The position numbers and the translations under genes were made by a program. The notes under the pieces are model-generated. The model was not told the DNA's origin. It saw nothing but the letters and a program-made list of their open reading frames with translations, and made no database searches. 64,000 nt of DNA from positions 190,878 through 254,877 of the forward strand of contig OMVY01000004.1 of NCBI GenBank assembly GCA_900314635.1. The letters are read 5' to 3'. Source of the DNA: an uncultured Methanobrevibacter sp. (lineage in GTDB: Archaea > Methanobacteriota > Methanobacteria > Methanobacteriales > Methanobacteriaceae). This document shows positions 1-10,059 of this stretch, piece by piece (positions within the stretch are counted from its first letter, which is position 1; each line of letters opens with the position of its first letter).

Positions 1-248
1 GCTATTCCAGTTATCTGGGTGGACGTGGAATAGCACTTGCAAAATATCTTAAAGGAGATGAGGCAAGCGTGGATTCAGGTCTTTACATGTGTACCTTATG
101 TGGAATCTGCACGGAAAACTGTCCTGTTGCTACTCCTACCAATGAAATGATAGAAAACTTGAGGGACACTACTCAAAAGGACGGTTTCGCACGAGAAGAG
201 CACAAAAAGATCCGTGATAACATAAATGAAAGTGGATCTCCTTATTAG
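1..248 (+). CDS. C-terminal end of a [4Fe-4S] protein (partial)
   Basis: The reading frame is open from the left edge and stops at TAG 246-248, leaving the last 81 residues of a longer protein. About 30 residues in there is one complete ferredoxin-type cysteine motif, CTLCGICTENCP, followed by a helical, charged tail of about 40 residues that ends in GSPY. A single cluster near the C-terminus resembles the Fe-S subunits of heterodisulfide reductase (HdrC-like), LutB/LUD-type proteins or GlcF-type oxidoreductases. Without the N-terminal part the family cannot be fixed, so only electron transfer through one [4Fe-4S] cluster is supported. The start lies outside the window. Confidence 0.8.
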   Translation, partial: YSSYLGGRGIALAKYLKGDEASVDSGLYMCTLCGICTENCPVATPTNEMIENLRDTTQKDGFAREEHKKIRDNINESGSPY

Positions 249-953
249 CGAATCATTTCCTTTTTTTTATTTTTTTTAATTAATTAAATCTTTTTTTTAA
301 ATAAGAATCTCATTACTTTTTTAAATAATTATAATCTTTTTTTTTAAATAATAATCTCATTACTTTTTTAAATAATTATAATCTTTTTTTATAAATAATC
401 ATCTCATTATCTTTTGTTGAAAAATTTTTCAGGTTTGAAATTACTCTATTTTCTTAAAATTTATTCTTGTTTTGTAAAAAATTTTAAATTAAGAATTTTA
501 TTTTAATTTTGAAAATTTTTTTTAATTTGTAGAAAAATTCAATTTTATCATTTTATTTTATGTTTAAACTAATATAATAACTTTAAATCAATTTTACAAG
601 TCTATAAACTGCTTATTTTATAAATTATGACTTACTATTTAGTATTGGAGAAAAATCTCTTTGAAATTCAAATTTTTAATAGTGAATCGAAGCAAGAATT
701 TTGTTTTTTGATAGGTCTTGATTGGAAGCAATAATCTTGTATTTTTGCTTATTGATTGTCTTGATTTGGATGCAATAACATTATTTTTAGCTTTAGATTC
801 GAATTTTAAATTAAAATCAAGTAGAAATTGTTTCTATTAAATATTATTCATAAATAAAGGTTATTTAAAATTTTTAGATTAAATTTTTTTCTGATTTGAA
901 GTAATCGGCATTTCTTAGAGATTTTCTCTTTAATTTATTGAGGTGTTATATAC
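249..953. other. AT-rich intergenic region upstream of the adhesin gene
   Basis: About 700 bases with no ORF that has a ribosome site. The left third is a three-copy tandem array (listed separately). The right part contains two imperfect copies of a 'cttgatttggatgcaataa'-like stretch near 715-780, and presumably the promoter of the surface-protein gene. I could not choose a TATA box with confidence because AT-rich candidates are everywhere. Confidence 0.5.
300..409. repeat. three-copy tandem repeat, 47-bp period
   Basis: The string 'atctcatta' recurs at 307, 354 and 401, exactly 47 bases apart. Each copy carries the same flanking 'cttttttaaataattataatc' type sequence. The third copy is slightly diverged. 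The array lies 50 bases after the stop of the Fe-S gene. Confidence 0.75.
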
Positions 954-3900
954 ATGAAATTTAAATCAATTTTTATTATTTCATTGATTTTCTGTGTATT
1001 TTTAACATTTTCAACTGTTAATGCGATAGATTTGGATAATTCATTAGATGATGCAGATTTAACTACTTCACCGTCTGAATCTATTAAGTTAAATGTAAGT
1101 GAATTGAAGACTGATGAGAGTGTTAAAAATCTGGACGATGTAGTGCCGGGGATTGAGTTGCAGAACTGCGATGAAAACACAAATGAATTTGATAAATTTT
1201 CTGATGACATGCAATATTCACAGCAGGATATGAATTCTAATGGTTTAGAATCTGACATGGATTCAAAAGGTTCAAAGTCAAGTGTGAATATTCAAAATTC
1301 CAATTCAAACAGGAATATCTTATCCAGTTCTGTTGACTCCAATGGTGGCACTCTTCAAGCAACTTATACTGTAAGCGGAAATACATTTGATGATATTCAA
1401 ACTATAATAAACAAAGCTAAATCTGGTGATGTCATAAATCTTGCCGGAAAAACCTATTCAAGCAAGGGCAATCACATCAAGATTACAAAATCAATCACAA
1501 TCAATGGAGGCAGTTCAACTGCCACTTTGGATGCGAAAAAATTGTCCAAGATCTTTGATGTGAACAACAATACAATTTCATTCACCATAATGAACTGCAA
1601 TCTTATCAATGGAAATGGAAGGGCAATAACAGCATTGGCCAGCTACTGCAAGATTTCCAACTGTACTTTTAAAAACTGCAATGATACTTTCTGCGGTGCG
1701 ATTTATATAAAAAACGGTACAAACACATGTATTTTGGAAAATTCCAATTTTCTGGACATGAGATGCATCAACGGAAGCAATGCAGGAATAACTTCTGCCC
1801 ATACCTATGTCAGCAATTGCATCTTCCTCAACAACAAGGTTGGTGGAACTGGTGCAATGGAAGGATATGGTGCGGCTCTTCAAGTCGGTCAGAATCCTCT
1901 GACTCTTAATGACGGCTATGTGAAGAACTGCATATTCATGAACAATTCTATAAATATTCCGGACTATGCCTGTCATGGCGGTGCATTATGCTTCCGTCCT
2001 GGAATCAAGGTTTATAATTCAAGCTTTATAAACAACTACTGCAGCGGCTACGGAGGTGCGACCACACTTCATGCTGATGGAGAATTGTTCGACTGCATTT
2101 TCATTAACAACTCTGCAGGCCAGTTCGGCGGTGCAATTACAACCGGCTTGTCAACAGATGATATCAGCGTGAACATGACAAACTGTTATTTCGAGAATAA
2201 TTCCGCTCCCCATGGGGGCGCTATTCTCATCAAGGGAGAAAGCGTTCATGTAATCGATTCATTTTTCAAGGACAATAAGGCGAATACAAGCTATGGCGGA
2301 GCTATTTACATACTTGGAAAAAATGCCATAATTACCAATACCAGTTTCTTGGAAAACAGGGCTTTAAAATTTGGTGCAGGAATATTCATAACAGGTTCAA
2401 ACGCCAGCATTTCCAACTCAACCTTCACTAAAAACATTGCTGATGTAGGTGCTGCAATCTACATCATTGGAGAGAATGCAAGGGTTGAAGATTCCATATT
2501 CGATTTGCACAGTGTCAAAAATGGAACTGTCTACATCAAGGGAAACAGCTCTCTCATCAATCAAAGCAGTTTCCATGATAACATTGGAGAATATGGTGCT
2601 GCAGTGCTTATCGAAGGATACGGGACTTCAATTGACTCTTCCAACTTCACATCCAACAATGTTACAAAAAACGGAGGGGCCATATATATCCTAGGTTCCA
2701 ATACAAGAATCTCCGATTCAAGCCTTGAGTTCAATAATGCGATTCCAGACAAGGCCGACATCAGCCGCGGTCTTGGAGGCGCCTTGTACATCAAGGGAAA
2801 TGACAATATCGTTGATGGCTCCAATTTCACATTCAACACCGCTCGAAACGGATCAGCCATCTACACTGATGGTATTAACATGATTTTAAACAACACGGTT
2901 TTCGATAAGAACCAGGCATGGTCCTATGAATTGAATGTGGATGCAAGTCCAAAAACCAGCGATTATAATGAAAGCGATATTTTGATAGATATCAAACATA
3001 TAGGCGGAAACAACATCGCAAATGCGATTTACAATACTGCTTCAACAGAGGACATCTACTTCTACAATGTGCAGTATGAATCCTCAAGAGGCGTTCATAC
3101 AACAGGTGAGAATGAAATTCACCCTGTTTTAGGTGCCGAAAACAGTAAAAACGGCACTTTATTGTATCAGGACGACCGCGAGGACAACCAGCTTGTTGAA
3201 GTAGTTGTTTTAGATAATTCCACAGGAAGTGCTATCCTTAATGAAAGCTTTAAAACAGGAATTCTCGGAAACATAACTTTCAATCTGAGTTCAAAATATG
3301 ATGAAACATTAAATCCTGGAAGATATTCAGTTCATGCGATGCATGTGGAAGACCCCTACTACAAGGAGATATCAAACCTGGATGATTTTGAAATAGTGGC
3401 TCTTGTCGACTTGTCAATAGACAAGATTTGTGATGTTGATGTTGCAGACATTAACGAAACTGTAACCTACACAATACACATTATAAACAAGGGTCCAAAC
3501 AATGCAAGCGGAGTCTATGTTGATGAGGTTCTTGAAAATGGACTGGAGTTAGTATCATCTGAAGCTTCAAAGGGTTCTTATGCAGATGGCCTTTGGGATG
3601 TCGGTTCTCTTTCAGTTGGCGAGGAGGCATCACTAGTCATCACCGCTATAAGCAGGGAGATAGGCGAGCTATTTAATGAAGTTAATGTTGTTTCTAACGA
3701 GAAGGAAATCAACGAGTCAGACAATTCAGCAAACAAGACAATATTCATCAAGTCAACCGATTTGTCAATTGACATAACTGCTTCACAAAAGACTCTCAAT
3801 TTAAACGATGCTGTGGATTTCACAGTGTTTGTGGAAAACAGGGGATTTTATGATGCAGACGATGTGAATGTCTCCATTGCCGATTTAGAGGATCTTGGCT

Positions 3901-6530
3901 TTATCGTATTAGGCGATTTGGACTACAAGACATGGTTCATTGGAGATTTGAAGCCTGGTGAAAACAGAACCATGAACATCAAGGCCAGGGTAAACTGCAC
4001 AAACAGGACTGTAGTTGTTCCCGCTGATGTTAGATCAAGTACTTATGAAACAGACTATTCCAACAACTTCGACGAGGATTCCGTGGAGATACTGCCCCTT
4101 TGTGACTTAGCCATTTCAATTAATCCGGATAATGAAGTGGTCAATTCATCAAGCGGTGCTGTTGTCAAATGGACTGTTGTTGTTGAGAATAATGGGCCTG
4201 ATACTGCGGAGAATGCTACTGTAATCCTCTCACATTTGGATGACCTTGTGGTTCTGGATTCATCTTTGGATACTGTCGAATCAGGTGAAGGCTTAAGCTT
4301 CAATATTGGTAATATTCCATCAGGAGGGAAGGTCAGCTTTGTTGTTTCAACACATCCGAATGTGACAGATAAGACAATAACAGTAAATTCCAAAACAGAG
4401 ACTCCAACACCTGAGTTTGTTTTGACCAACAATGTCGATGACGGTTCCGTTTTGGTCATGCCTCTGTGTGATTTGGTAATTGATGTTGAGGTTGAACCTG
4501 GAGTCGTTAACTTAAGCGATGATGTAGTGGTCAATATTACTGTAACTGTTTCAAATGAAGGTCCTGACAAGGCTGAAAATGTTTCTGTCGACTTGAATTC
4601 ATCTCTGGTTAATCAGACAATTGATATTGGTGATTTAGAGCCTGGAGAGAATAAAACAATCATCATTCCAGTTGTTCCTGATGTTTCCAATGTCAATGTA
4701 ACCGTTGTTTCAAATGTAAGCGGAGATACTTATGAGGAGGATTTGACCAACAACAAGGATGATGATATTCTTGAGGTTCTGCCTTTAACCGATGTGGCTG
4801 TTTCAATTGTCTGTGATAGAAATCCTGTTAATTTCACCAATGATTCATCTTGTATTATCAATTGGACCATTACTGCAGTCAATAATGGTCCGGACAAGGC
4901 ATCAGATGTATGTGTTGATCTGACTGATTTCAAGACTTTTGGTTTGGTTGTTTTAAATTCATCAGACAATGCATATGACCAGGATGTCAACACTTGGACC
5001 ATTGGTGATTTATCTGCCGGTGAAAAGATGGAATTGATTGTTTCCACCATGCCTGGAGAGTCTGACAAGTCAGTTGTCATTTATTCCAACATATCCACTT
5101 CCGATTATGAATCCAATCTGGAAAACAACAGGGATTCTGCAGGAACAGTCATCCTTCCTTTATGTGATTTGATCATAAGCATAGAGTCAAATCCAGGCGT
5201 TGTCAATTTGACTAATGATTCCTGCTCAGATGTCAATTTAACAATAAACGTATCAAATTCCGGTCCAGACAAGGCTCAAAATGTCACAGTATGCCTGAAT
5301 GACTTGGAAGAGCTGGGATTCGACATCGTTGATTCTACAGTTGATGTTCCTGGCGCTTCTTTTGATAAGGAGAACAAGACATGGTCTATCGGTGACGTTG
5401 ATTCAGGAGATGGTGCTATAATCATCGTAACCGTCAATCCGAACAAGTCCAATATGAATGTGACAGCTATTGTTGAAACACGCACTCCAACCTATGAGAT
5501 AAGCTTGGAAAACAACAAGGATGATACAGTTATTGAAGTCCTTCCTATATGCGATCTTGTAATCACTATTACAAGCGACAAGGAAGTCATCAACTTGAGC
5601 GAGATACTTCAAAAGATAAATTCAGGGGAATTAAGCATTGAAGAGTTTGCAAATTCAGATTTAACCACAGTCAATTGGACTATTACAGTCACTAACAATG
5701 GTCCCGACGATGCTCTTGATGTTGTAATGCACAATATTTTGCCTGAAGAACTGGAATTCATTTCCTATTTAGCTAGCCAAGGAATATTGAGAAATGGTCT
5801 TAATGAAAGTGTTGAGAATATTTCCAATGATTCCAATGAGTCTGGCGAAGTGTATTATGACTTGAATGGAACTGATTTCGAGGATTTGAATGGTACTGAT
5901 TATGAGTACTTGGATGATGATAATGGGGATTATGATGGAATGGAAGATAATATTGATGATTATGAACTAGATGATGATTCTGCTTCAGGTGATTCAAGTG
6001 CTGGTTCCGCTTCTAGTAGTTTGGATAGTGAAGATGGTGCTGATGATGGTTCAACTTATGATAAATCATCTAGAGACTTGAGCTGGAGCATAGGCACATT
6101 GAAAGCTGGAGAGTCAGCAAATCTTGTCTTGTCAACAAGAGCGCTGAGTACTGGCTCCATCATAGAAAATGTAAGCGTATCCACTTCAACCTATGAATCA
6201 GATTTGACAAATAACAATGATTCAGCCATTGTAACCGTCTTTGAAGAGGAGCCTCCTCAAGAGGAACCTTCAGAAAACAACACAGATGATGGTTCTTATG
6301 ATGAAACAGAAGAGGAGATTCCCGATTTTGCATTTGATTATCATGTTCCAAAAGATGCAGATGATAAAAATAGATCTGATTTGAAAAAAGTTTCAAATAA
6401 TCCTGCCAAGACTTCCAAGGTTAAAGCTGTTAATAAAAGCATTAACATGAAAAATACTGGAAATCCATTAATTGTACTTGCATTAAGCATCTTAGGTTTA
6501 TTTGTGGTACAATCCAGACGAAAAAATTAA
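954..6530 (+). CDS. adhesin-like surface protein, beta-helix plus DUF11 repeats
   Basis: A 1858-residue exported protein. Residues 1-24 form a signal peptide (KFK, then a hydrophobic run, cut after VNA). After an acidic Ser/Asn-rich spacer, residues about 145-655 are a parallel beta-helix built from turns of the type GGAIYI.G.N..I..S.F..N, as in polymorphic outer-membrane and pectate-lyase-like folds. Residues about 818-1764 are seven DUF11-like Ig domains, each beginning near DL(S/V/A)I and containing an NNGPD.A motif. The C-terminus, residues 1835-1858, is NPL plus a hydrophobic helix and RRKN, a membrane anchor. Many N-x-S/T sequons suggest N-glycosylation. Such proteins are the dominant surface adhesins of Methanobrevibacter; a role in cell contact is inferred. 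AGGTG about 10 bases upstream supports ATG 954. The last DUF11 repeat carries a long acidic insertion. Confidence 0.9.
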   Translation: MKFKSIFIISLIFCVFLTFSTVNAIDLDNSLDDADLTTSPSESIKLNVSELKTDESVKNLDDVVPGIELQNCDENTNEFDKFSDDMQYSQQDMNSNGLESDMDSKGSKSSVNIQNSNSNRNILSSSVDSNGGTLQATYTVSGNTFDDIQTIINKAKSGDVINLAGKTYSSKGNHIKITKSITINGGSSTATLDAKKLSKIFDVNNNTISFTIMNCNLINGNGRAITALASYCKISNCTFKNCNDTFCGAIYIKNGTNTCILENSNFLDMRCINGSNAGITSAHTYVSNCIFLNNKVGGTGAMEGYGAALQVGQNPLTLNDGYVKNCIFMNNSINIPDYACHGGALCFRPGIKVYNSSFINNYCSGYGGATTLHADGELFDCIFINNSAGQFGGAITTGLSTDDISVNMTNCYFENNSAPHGGAILIKGESVHVIDSFFKDNKANTSYGGAIYILGKNAIITNTSFLENRALKFGAGIFITGSNASISNSTFTKNIADVGAAIYIIGENARVEDSIFDLHSVKNGTVYIKGNSSLINQSSFHDNIGEYGAAVLIEGYGTSIDSSNFTSNNVTKNGGAIYILGSNTRISDSSLEFNNAIPDKADISRGLGGALYIKGNDNIVDGSNFTFNTARNGSAIYTDGINMILNNTVFDKNQAWSYELNVDASPKTSDYNESDILIDIKHIGGNNIANAIYNTASTEDIYFYNVQYESSRGVHTTGENEIHPVLGAENSKNGTLLYQDDREDNQLVEVVVLDNSTGSAILNESFKTGILGNITFNLSSKYDETLNPGRYSVHAMHVEDPYYKEISNLDDFEIVALVDLSIDKICDVDVADINETVTYTIHIINKGPNNASGVYVDEVLENGLELVSSEASKGSYADGLWDVGSLSVGEEASLVITAISREIGELFNEVNVVSNEKEINESDNSANKTIFIKSTDLSIDITASQKTLNLNDAVDFTVFVENRGFYDADDVNVSIADLEDLGFIVLGDLDYKTWFIGDLKPGENRTMNIKARVNCTNRTVVVPADVRSSTYETDYSNNFDEDSVEILPLCDLAISINPDNEVVNSSSGAVVKWTVVVENNGPDTAENATVILSHLDDLVVLDSSLDTVESGEGLSFNIGNIPSGGKVSFVVSTHPNVTDKTITVNSKTETPTPEFVLTNNVDDGSVLVMPLCDLVIDVEVEPGVVNLSDDVVVNITVTVSNEGPDKAENVSVDLNSSLVNQTIDIGDLEPGENKTIIIPVVPDVSNVNVTVVSNVSGDTYEEDLTNNKDDDILEVLPLTDVAVSIVCDRNPVNFTNDSSCIINWTITAVNNGPDKASDVCVDLTDFKTFGLVVLNSSDNAYDQDVNTWTIGDLSAGEKMELIVSTMPGESDKSVVIYSNISTSDYESNLENNRDSAGTVILPLCDLIISIESNPGVVNLTNDSCSDVNLTINVSNSGPDKAQNVTVCLNDLEELGFDIVDSTVDVPGASFDKENKTWSIGDVDSGDGAIIIVTVNPNKSNMNVTAIVETRTPTYEISLENNKDDTVIEVLPICDLVITITSDKEVINLSEILQKINSGELSIEEFANSDLTTVNWTITVTNNGPDDALDVVMHNILPEELEFISYLASQGILRNGLNESVENISNDSNESGEVYYDLNGTDFEDLNGTDYEYLDDDNGDYDGMEDNIDDYELDDDSASGDSSAGSASSSLDSEDGADDGSTYDKSSRDLSWSIGTLKAGESANLVLSTRALSTGSIIENVSVSTSTYESDLTNNNDSAIVTVFEEEPPQEEPSENNTDDGSYDETEEEIPDFAFDYHVPKDADDKNRSDLKKVSNNPAKTSKVKAVNKSINMKNTGNPLIVLALSILGLFVVQSRRKN

Positions 6531-6538
6531 TTGATTTT

Positions 6539-6575
6539 TGGGTTTAATCTTTAAACCCATTTTATTTTTTTTATA
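6539..6575 (+). terminator. hairpin plus T-tract after the adhesin gene
   Basis: A perfect 9-bp stem, TGGGTTTAA (6539-6547) pairing with TTAAACCCA (6551-6559), with a 3-base loop, is followed by an almost pure T run to 6573. It begins 9 bases after the stop codon at 6530. Archaeal polymerase mainly needs the T-tract; the stem may add 3'-end stability. Confidence 0.65.
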
Positions 6576-6594
6576 ACATTTTTCAGGTGATTAA

Positions 6595-6921
6595 TTGAGA
6601 GACTTTACAGTAAAAGAAGCATATGAAATAATCAAATCTCTTGATAGTGGATCCCAGATTTACATGACAAAACATTTTCACTCTTCAATTAATTTAAGGC
6701 ATAAAAAATCAGATATTTGTATTGAAGCATTATTGAATCAAGAAATTCTGGGTATTCAAAAACAAGAATTTAACAAATTTAAATTAACACACGAGCATAA
6801 AATTAGAAAAAGTCAAGATTTATATTTGATTATTGTGATAAATGATAATGAGACTATAAAACTAATAACAACTTATGATGGAAATAAAACAAGGAGACTG
6901 GGTGAAAATGAAGGCCGATAA
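6595..6921 (+). CDS. DUF4258-like small protein (putative toxin)
   Basis: A 108-residue protein starting at TTG 6595, chosen because AGGTGA (6585-6590) sits 4 bases upstream. The shape fits DUF4258: a helical N-terminus, a basic 'KHF...L' segment, a central helix (ICIEALLNQE), a charged middle strand, then a strand pair LYLIIVINDNETIKLITTYD and a basic end. DUF4258 proteins are RelE/BrnT-like in size and are often paired with DUF2283 proteins in putative type II toxin-antitoxin modules. Here the next ORF is DUF2283-like and overlaps by 14 bases, the usual TA arrangement. Toxicity is inferred, not shown. No promoter was resolved in the 64-base gap from the adhesin gene. Confidence 0.6.
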   Translation: MRDFTVKEAYEIIKSLDSGSQIYMTKHFHSSINLRHKKSDICIEALLNQEILGIQKQEFNKFKLTHEHKIRKSQDLYLIIVINDNETIKLITTYDGNKTRRLGENEGR

Positions 6922-7278
6922 CTGTTTAACTTGGACTTATGACATTGAAACAGATTCTTTATTCATTTACAGAAATGAAAAATACGATTATGGAACCAGC
7001 TTGGAATTGAATGTAGATGTCATTTTGGATTGGATGATAAGGGAATGCCTTCCGCTTTTGAATTCTTAAATGCTTCCAAACTTTTTAAAGTTAAAGCTTC
7101 ATCATTGAACAGCATCAAAGAGATAAATGTTTCCGTGTCAATTACAGAAAAGTTAATCGAGTTGAATACTGAACTTACTGTGCTTGTGATGGATGAATTT
7201 TCTCAAAAATACTTATTTAACATGGCTGCAAACTGTTACAGCATTCCAGAATTCAATGAAGTTTTAAGTTTTGCTTGA
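6908..7278 (+). pseudogene. DUF2283-like protein, broken by a one-base frameshift (putative antitoxin)
   Basis: Translation from ATG 6908 (GGTGA just upstream) gives the start of a DUF2283 domain: YDIETDSLFIYRN, then SLELNVDVILD. The frame then runs into nonsense and stops at 7069. A second frame overlapping it from 7030 supplies the missing half, DDKGMPSAFEFLNASKLF, followed by about 60 more residues to the stop at 7278. Joined as VILD-L-DDKG the family pattern is restored if one T is added in 'gattggat' near 7030. So the gene has a one-base deletion, or a sequencing error, or is frameshifted in translation. It overlaps the DUF4258-like gene by 14 bases. Confidence 0.72.
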
Positions 7279-7590
7279 AATTTTAAACTTTCTATTTTTG
7301 TTTATTTTATTCTTTTTTACCTTTTTTCACTTTTCAGTTATTTCAACATCTATTTTTTTAAGGCATTGTAACAAGAGGTATTATTTTGAAAAATTAGTAT
7401 TTTTTAAAAATCTAAACCTTTTTATAATATTATTAATATAATTATAACTAATCTAAAATTTTTTATATGCTTTTTTATAAAAGATTTTTAGTTTTAAAAA
7501 ATATTTGGAGATTTTTAATAAATCTTCAAGACATGACTTAATTTTATTGGAGATTATAAAATTTAATAATTTATAATTGGAGGAGTATGT
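7279..7590. other. intergenic region upstream of mfnB
   Basis: About 310 bases without a gene. It holds a run of TATA-like sequence near 7420-7445 (tttttataatattattaatataat) that could be the mfnB promoter. The strong GGAGGAG ribosome site of mfnB is at 7579-7585. No hairpin or riboswitch was seen. Confidence 0.45.
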
Positions 7591-8307
7591 TTGCTTTTAT
7601 TAATTAGTCCTATAAATCATGAAGAAGCTATTGAATCTATAGAAGGCGGAGCTGACATCGTAGATGTCAAGAATCCAAAAGAAGGATCCCTCGGTGCTAA
7701 TTTCCCTTGGGTAATCAAAGACATCAGAGAACTTACCCCAGAGGACAAGCTTGTAAGTGCGACTGTTGGTGATGTGCCTTACAAACCAGGAACTGTTTCT
7801 CTTGCAGCTATGGGTGCATTGGTTTCCGGTGCTGATTATATTAAAGTAGGATTATATGGTCCTAAAGACTATGATGAAGGATTAGAAGTAATGAAAAACG
7901 TTGTAAAATCTGTCAAGGATATAAAGCCTGATGCAATTGTTGTGGCAGCAGGATATGCTGATGCCCACAGGGTTGGAGCAGTCAGTCCATGGGACATTCC
8001 TAAAATAGCTAGAGATGCAGGAGCAGATCTTGCAATGCTGGATACTGCTGTCAAGGATGGAAAAACTCTCTTTGACTACCTGGACATCGATGATTTGAAG
8101 AAATTCACAGATGAAGGCCATGAATACGGCTTGAAAGTTGCTCTGGCAGGTTCTGTTAAAAAGGATCAGTTAAAACCTTTATATGACATCGGCTGTGATG
8201 TTGTAGGATTAAGAGGAGCTGCATGTGTTGGTGGAGACAGAAACACAGGTCATATCGACCGCAATGCAGTTCGCGAGCTCAAAGAGCTTGTAGAAAGCTT
8301 TGAATAG
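7591..8307 (+). CDS. mfnB: (5-formylfuran-3-yl)methyl phosphate synthase
   Basis: A 238-residue TIM-barrel protein of the former DUF556 family. MfnB condenses two glyceraldehyde-3-phosphate molecules into the furan precursor of methanofuran, the first C1 carrier of methanogenesis. The family's Schiff-base lysine is present as K27 in [15 protein letters not shown]. Further conserved blocks are the ATVGD, KVGLYG and GLRGAAC segments. Length is normal. The start is TTG 7591: GGAGGAG ends 5 bases before it, while the nearby ATG at 7587 is out of frame. It is a single gene, followed by guaB in the same direction after 117 bases. Confidence 0.93.
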   Translation: MLLLISPINHEEAIESIEGGADIVDVKNPKEGSLGANFPWVIKDIRELTPEDKLVSATVGDVPYKPGTVSLAAMGALVSGADYIKVGLYGPKDYDEGLEVMKNVVKSVKDIKPDAIVVAAGYADAHRVGAVSPWDIPKIARDAGADLAMLDTAVKDGKTLFDYLDIDDLKKFTDEGHEYGLKVALAGSVKKDQLKPLYDIGCDVVGLRGAACVGGDRNTGHIDRNAVRELKELVESFE

Positions 8308-8424
8308 ATATTTTTTATTCAAAATCAAAAATATAATGATTTTTTCATTATTATTTTTTTTAATCTTTTTTTATTGATTTTTATAATTTCATTAGTTTTT
8401 TAATATATTATCAAGGAGGAAAAC

Positions 8425-9921
8425 ATGTTTCGAGATAAAATTCAAAATGCAAGACATGCATATACTTATGATGATTTTTTACTTGTTCCAAATGCTTCAT
8501 GGGTGGAAGCAAAGGATGTTGACACCAGTGTTAATCTAACAAAAGACATTAAGCTGAACATTCCTATAATGAGTGCTGCAATGGATACTGTTACCGAGTC
8601 CGACCTTGCAATAGCCATTGCTCGAGAAGGTGGTGTTGGTGTGATTCACCGTAACATCACTCAGGAAGCCCAAGTGGAAGAGGTCAGGAAGGTTAAAAAT
8701 GCGGAAGACATCACAGTCCGTGATGTAATAACAATCAGTCCGGATTCTTCTGTAGCAACTGTACAGGAATTGATGGAAAACGAATCCGTAAGCGGTCTTC
8801 CTGTAATGGACGGTGAAGAGATTATCGGAATCATCAGTAAAAGGGATGTAAGGCCTTACTTGAAAAACGGCTCTAAAACCCTGGTCAAGGAGATAATGAC
8901 CTCTGAAGTAGTAACCATTACTGAAAAGGCAAGTCCTGAAGAGGCATTGGACCTTGCTTATGAACACAAGGTTGAAAGGCTGCCGGTTGTTGATGAAAAC
9001 AAGAAGCTTGTGGGAATTCTCACCATCAAGGATATTCTAAACCAGGACCAGCACCCTAATGCCGCACTTGGAAAGGACGGCAAGTATCTTGTTGCAGCTG
9101 CATGCGGTCCATTCGATTTAGACAGAGCTATGGCATTAGACCAGGCAGGTGCCGATATTATTTCAATCGACTGTGCTCATGCTCACAACATGAATGTGGT
9201 CAAGTTTGCTGAAACCATAAAGGAAAACATCGATGCCGACTTATGCATGGGTAACATTGCAACCCGTGAAGCTGCTGAAGACTTGATTGCACATGGCGCA
9301 GACGGCCTTAAAGTAGGAATTGGTCCAGGTTCCATTTGTACAACCCGTATTGTTGCAGGAATTGGAGTTCCTCAATTGACAGCTATTGCAGATGTTGCTG
9401 ATGTTGCAGATGATGCTGGAATTCCTGTCATTGCTGATGGAGGTCTTAGATATTCCGGAGATATTGCAAAGGCAATAGGTGCAGGTGCGGATGTTGTAAT
9501 GCTTGGAAGCCTGCTTGCTGGAACTTATGAGTCTCCAGGGGACCTTGTAACAATGAATGGAAGAAAATACAAGCAATATCGTGGAATGGGTTCCATGGGA
9601 GCCATGACTGGTGGATCCGGAGGCGGAGCCGACAGATACTTCCAGGAATTGGAGAAAGGCAATTCAGGACAGATGAAACATTCCAAACTTGTTCCTGAAG
9701 GTGTTGAAGGTGTAGTTCAATACAAAGGCAGAGTCAGTGAAGTCGTATTCCAATTAGTTGGCGGTCTTAAGGCATCCATGGGATATTGCGGAGCTCCTGA
9801 CATTCCAACTATGAAAAAGGTAGCAAGATTTGTGAAGATATCTTCCAGTGGAATCAAGGAATCCCACCCTCATGATTTGTTAATCACTAATGAGAGTCCT
9901 AACTATCCTACTTTGGATTAA
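8425..9921 (+). CDS. guaB: IMP dehydrogenase
   Basis: A 498-residue, full-length enzyme that oxidises IMP to XMP with NAD+, the committed step to GTP. Two CBS domains occupy residues about 98-206, inserted in the TIM barrel. The catalytic loop GPGSICTTR places the active cysteine at residue 305. The flap region is GGGADRYF, followed by GVEGVV, as usual. AAGGAGG is just upstream of ATG 8425. In this lineage GTP also feeds methanopterin and F420 synthesis. No unusual feature. Confidence 0.96.
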   Translation: MFRDKIQNARHAYTYDDFLLVPNASWVEAKDVDTSVNLTKDIKLNIPIMSAAMDTVTESDLAIAIAREGGVGVIHRNITQEAQVEEVRKVKNAEDITVRDVITISPDSSVATVQELMENESVSGLPVMDGEEIIGIISKRDVRPYLKNGSKTLVKEIMTSEVVTITEKASPEEALDLAYEHKVERLPVVDENKKLVGILTIKDILNQDQHPNAALGKDGKYLVAAACGPFDLDRAMALDQAGADIISIDCAHAHNMNVVKFAETIKENIDADLCMGNIATREAAEDLIAHGADGLKVGIGPGSICTTRIVAGIGVPQLTAIADVADVADDAGIPVIADGGLRYSGDIAKAIGAGADVVMLGSLLAGTYESPGDLVTMNGRKYKQYRGMGSMGAMTGGSGGGADRYFQELEKGNSGQMKHSKLVPEGVEGVVQYKGRVSEVVFQLVGGLKASMGYCGAPDIPTMKKVARFVKISSSGIKESHPHDLLITNESPNYPTLD

Positions 9922-10059
9922 TTGTTTTTATTTTTAAAATAGTATGCATGGTTATTTTTATAGCTATTGCATTTTCTTTTTTTATTTTTTAAAAATTGTG
10001 TAGTTGTTTTTTAAAATAAGTTGATTTTATTTTTCTGTTTTTTAATTTATAATTTTTTA

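Noticed and set aside
300-409. CRISPR-like array (also considered at 38528, 46981, 53650 and 63682)
   Set aside because: The units are contiguous without unique spacers, differ from array to array, and there are no cas genes.
4055-4570. Long leftward ORF within the adhesin gene
   Set aside because: Antisense of the DUF11 repeats; Thr/Ser-rich only because the sense strand is Val/Asn/Asp-rich.
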